Part shown: positions 62,107 through 64,000 of the stretch, in pieces
How positions within the stretch are numbered: the stretch's first letter is position 1
Layout of the letters: each line of letters starts with the position of its first letter
DNA from: Dryocola clanedunensis
GTDB taxonomy: Bacteria > Pseudomonadota > Gammaproteobacteria > Enterobacterales > Enterobacteriaceae
DNA length: 64,000 nt
Reading direction: 5' to 3' (one strand)
NCBI RefSeq assembly: GCF_025215155.1
Contig: NZ_JALHAM010000118.1
Translations under genes and position numbers: made by a program
Notes under the pieces: generated by a model
What the model saw: only the letters and a program-made list of their open reading frames with translations
Database searches by the model: none
Told to the model about the DNA's origin: nothing

Positions 62107-63066
62107 ATGAACTGGTGTGAAAACCGACTGACCATTACCGCCAAATCCGTGTGCATCGATGTGATGCTCGAGTGGGTGACCGGCAGTACCGTGCCGTCTT
62201 ATCGCCACGCTGTTCTGCAGGGGATACAGTTTTTCCTTGCCGGCTGCGCCGGGATATTACGGCCGGTGACCTTAACTTCGTTTCCGGCCTGCGAGCAGCT
62301 GGTCCGGCACGGCACGGGACTCGCAACCGACGGCAATAAAGCCTATGAGCAGTGGCTGACGCTGTTGGGTGAGAACGTCTTTCTGACGTCCGACCATCTC
62401 AAAACCCTGGCACAGCTGTACCAGCGCTCAGGGCTTGAGTCGAAGACGTGGGATATGTTTCCCCCGGCGGCCCGGAGCATTATGACCGGGCTGATGCAGC
62501 GGCAGGCCGACGAGTGGTTCTGCCCGGTAAATTTCGACCCGGAGCAGGGCATCACCGACGGCGGGCCGTACTGGGAATACCTGCAGACTTACCCGCAACA
62601 GTCACGACCGTGTGACCTGCTGATGATACTTCCCTCCCGTCTTGGCAGTGAAATCAGCGGGAACAGCGCGTTGCTGTCGGGGGTAGCTGAAACGCAGGAG
62701 CTGTACGCCTGCATTCACGGTACGCCGTTGCCGGCTGGCCAGAACGTCAACTGGCAGCGGGATGACATCAACCGTCTGGTGGTGACCTTCGACACGCAGT
62801 GGGCCCCGCCGTCAGGTGAGGTTACTGGTGAACTCTCGTCGAAGTTTGAGGCGGAGGTTCGTCACAGCTTCAGCGAAACGGTGAACCGTATCCACGGCTA
62901 TAACTGCTATGACCAGGGCGACCATGTTGACAGCCGCCGCTCCCCGCCTGATGGCGAGGAGAGCGGCCGGATACATGTGTTCCCGCCGGTCGATGAGCCG
63001 CAACCGGAGCCACCGGCACCGACTGCAGAAGCGGAACATCGTACTTACGACCAGCGCCGGGGCTGA
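62107..63066 (+). CDS. DUF1281-like ICE protein
   Basis: 319 residues; AGAGGA before the ATG. Opens MNWCENRLTITAKSV, as in the YubB/DUF1281 ferredoxin-like family, and ends with a Pro/Glu/Ala tail. Central part: YWEYLQTYPQQ, FDTQWAPPSGEV. Members are spread on ICEs and conjugative plasmids with unknown function. Preceded by leader 8. Confidence 0.72.
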   Translation: MNWCENRLTITAKSVCIDVMLEWVTGSTVPSYRHAVLQGIQFFLAGCAGILRPVTLTSFPACEQLVRHGTGLATDGNKAYEQWLTLLGENVFLTSDHLKTLAQLYQRSGLESKTWDMFPPAARSIMTGLMQRQADEWFCPVNFDPEQGITDGGPYWEYLQTYPQQSRPCDLLMILPSRLGSEISGNSALLSGVAETQELYACIHGTPLPAGQNVNWQRDDINRLVVTFDTQWAPPSGEVTGELSSKFEAEVRHSFSETVNRIHGYNCYDQGDHVDSRRSPPDGEESGRIHVFPPVDEPQPEPPAPTAEAEHRTYDQRRG

Positions 63067-63102
63067 CACCATCCCGCAACGCTGATTTTCATTCCACCCT
63101 CA

Positions 63103-63127
63103 CCACGGCTCAGGCCGTGGTTTTTTT
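63103..63127 (+). terminator. Terminator before the methyltransferase-like gene
   Basis: CCACGGC-TCAG-GCCGTGG followed by T7. Further hairpins (CCGGGG/CCCCGG and CTCCG/CGGAG) fill 63131-63178 up to the start codon. Confidence 0.75.
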
Positions 63128-63185
63128 CACCCACCGGGGTACGTCCCCGGCAGGTGGCGTACTCCGTCCTGCGGAGCATTCCACC

Positions 63186-63884
63186 ATGAGCACAACAACC
63201 GACCATCAGAAGGCGTTTATTACGCTGTTTGAAAGCACGGCCAGATACCACCACCGGCACAAAGTTTTTGAAGACTTTGTCAGCTGCGCGGTGGCGGCCA
63301 TTCACAATAAAATCTGCCACAGCGACACGCTGGAAGCAGAGTATATGCGCATCATTAAAGGCTACGAGCGCGAAGACCTGCTGAACATGGCGCACCTGCT
63401 GTCCTATGTCACGCTGGGCCTGGCAGAGCAGCCCTGTGATTTTCTTGGCAGCGTGTTTATGCAGCTCGAGCTCGGCGATAAGTACCGTGGCCAGTTTTTC
63501 ACACCGTGGCCGGTCGCGTACATGATGGCGCAGATGAACTTCACCGGCACGGGCAGGAAGCTGCGCGAGCAGCCGTTTGTCACGTTTTACGAGCCCGCCT
63601 GCGGTGCCGGCTGTATGGCGCTGAGTTTTGCGGCGGTGATGGAAGAGAGGGGCTGGAGCCCCGATGAGCACCTGTGGGTGATGGTTGTCGATATCGATCC
63701 GCTGGCGGCCGGCATGGCGTTTATTCAGCTGGCGCTGAACGGGATACCGGCGCAGGTACGCACGGCCAACGCCCTGACGGATGCGCCACCGCGGCGAATA
63801 CTGCATACGCCAATGCATTACGTCGGTAACTGGCAGACACGGCTGAATCATATCCCGCATCTGACTGAATCTTTACCGCTTTGA
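63186..63884 (+). CDS. N6-adenine methyltransferase-like protein without NPPY motif
   Basis: 232 residues from ATG 63186. RGQFFTPWPVAYMMAQM and FYEPACGAGCMALSFAAVME match the S-adenosylmethionine-binding motif of N6 DNA methylases of the HsdM type; VMVVDIDPLAAGMAFIQLAL is the acidic second motif. The catalytic NPPY/DPPY motif is not visible; after LNGIPAQVRTANAL the protein ends with PPRRILHTPMHYVGNWQTRL. It may bind SAM without methylating, or use another residue. The usual long C-terminus and specificity part are absent. Confidence 0.72.
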   Translation: MSTTTDHQKAFITLFESTARYHHRHKVFEDFVSCAVAAIHNKICHSDTLEAEYMRIIKGYEREDLLNMAHLLSYVTLGLAEQPCDFLGSVFMQLELGDKYRGQFFTPWPVAYMMAQMNFTGTGRKLREQPFVTFYEPACGAGCMALSFAAVMEERGWSPDEHLWVMVVDIDPLAAGMAFIQLALNGIPAQVRTANALTDAPPRRILHTPMHYVGNWQTRLNHIPHLTESLPL

Positions 63885-63904
63885 TTTTTTTAAATATACA
63901 TTTC

Positions 63905-63934
63905 AGGACATGTGAAGGTGCATGTCCTTTTTTT
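63905..63934 (+). terminator. Terminator
   Basis: AGGACATG / CATGTCCT (8 bp) followed by T7. The last 66 bases of the window show no gene. Confidence 0.8.
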
Positions 63935-64000
63935 ATCCTGTCGTCTGGCGTAAATCTTATAGACATTAAGGAAACTGCACCTGCCTGAGGAAAACCAGAT

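Noticed and set aside
1..64000. tRNA genes, attL/attR or the ICE relaxase
   Set aside because: None could be recognised; the element ends and relaxase gene are taken to lie outside the window.

Overview
The window reads as Enterobacterales DNA. The single-strand-binding protein, topoisomerase III, Hcp and BapA-like adhesins are of enterobacterial type, and a complete block of genes matches the conjugation module of the SPI-7/PFGI-1 (GI-type) family of integrative conjugative elements (ICEs). The species cannot be named from the sequence. No tRNA, rRNA, att site or relaxase gene is visible, so both ends of the element lie outside the window.

Layout. (1) 1-15.9 kb is a lower-GC surface-adhesion locus. 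It holds the start of a giant Ig-repeat adhesin (minus strand), a TPR/glycosyltransferase-like protein, a LysR-type regulator, a second BapA-like repeat protein, a DUF2846/OmpA-like protein and a complete type I secretion system (ABC transporter, HlyD-like adaptor, TolC-like outer-membrane protein). (2) 16-18.6 kb is a patchwork of IS3 and IS21 fragments, a small decayed gene and a compact T6SS cargo set (hcp, Tlde1-like L,D-transpeptidase effector, probable immunity gene). (3) 18.8-23.7 kb is the ICE replication/processing group (PFL_4669 family, topB, DUF3577, a small ORF, ssb). (4) 24.2-27.4 kb is a cargo gene for another Ig-repeat adhesin whose secretion tail matches the one at 6.4-9.2 kb. 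(5) 28-53.5 kb is the GI-type type IV secretion system in two opposed blocks (PilL to TraD to PFL_4697 forward; VirB4/VirB10/VirB9/VirB8-like to RAQPRD in reverse), interrupted by an autotransporter, then TraU-, TraH- and TraG-like genes. (6) 53.6-64 kb holds three cargo genes, a 1-kb structured non-coding stretch, a tyrosine recombinase and a chain of small ICE genes (DUF3085, DUF1281-like, methyltransferase-like).

Two layers of non-coding structure stand out. First, a 17-bp dyad (TGTTGCCA-S-TGGCAACA) occurs about 30 times between 16.7 and 48.7 kb and nowhere else in the window. It appears as single sites (some inside signal-peptide or C-terminal coding sequence) and as arrays with an exact 37-bp period. 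One array is split by a 231-bp IS66-type MITE-like element with an 8-bp target duplication. Two variants carry symmetric base changes that keep the dyad, as expected for a dimer-bound operator, a partition site or a hairpin. Second, three copies of a multi-hairpin RNA resembling the STAXI motif (UNCG tetraloops, covarying stems) lie near promoters, and eight genes downstream of two of them are each preceded by a leader that can fold either as an intrinsic terminator or as a competing hairpin. I infer that the promoter-proximal RNA may allow polymerase to read through the serial terminators, which would switch the ICE accessory operons on together. This is a hypothesis.

The genes fit an ICE that carries surface-attachment and contact-dependent competition functions. 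T1SS-exported adhesins, the autotransporter and the T6SS effector pair would act at cell contact, where the T4SS also works.
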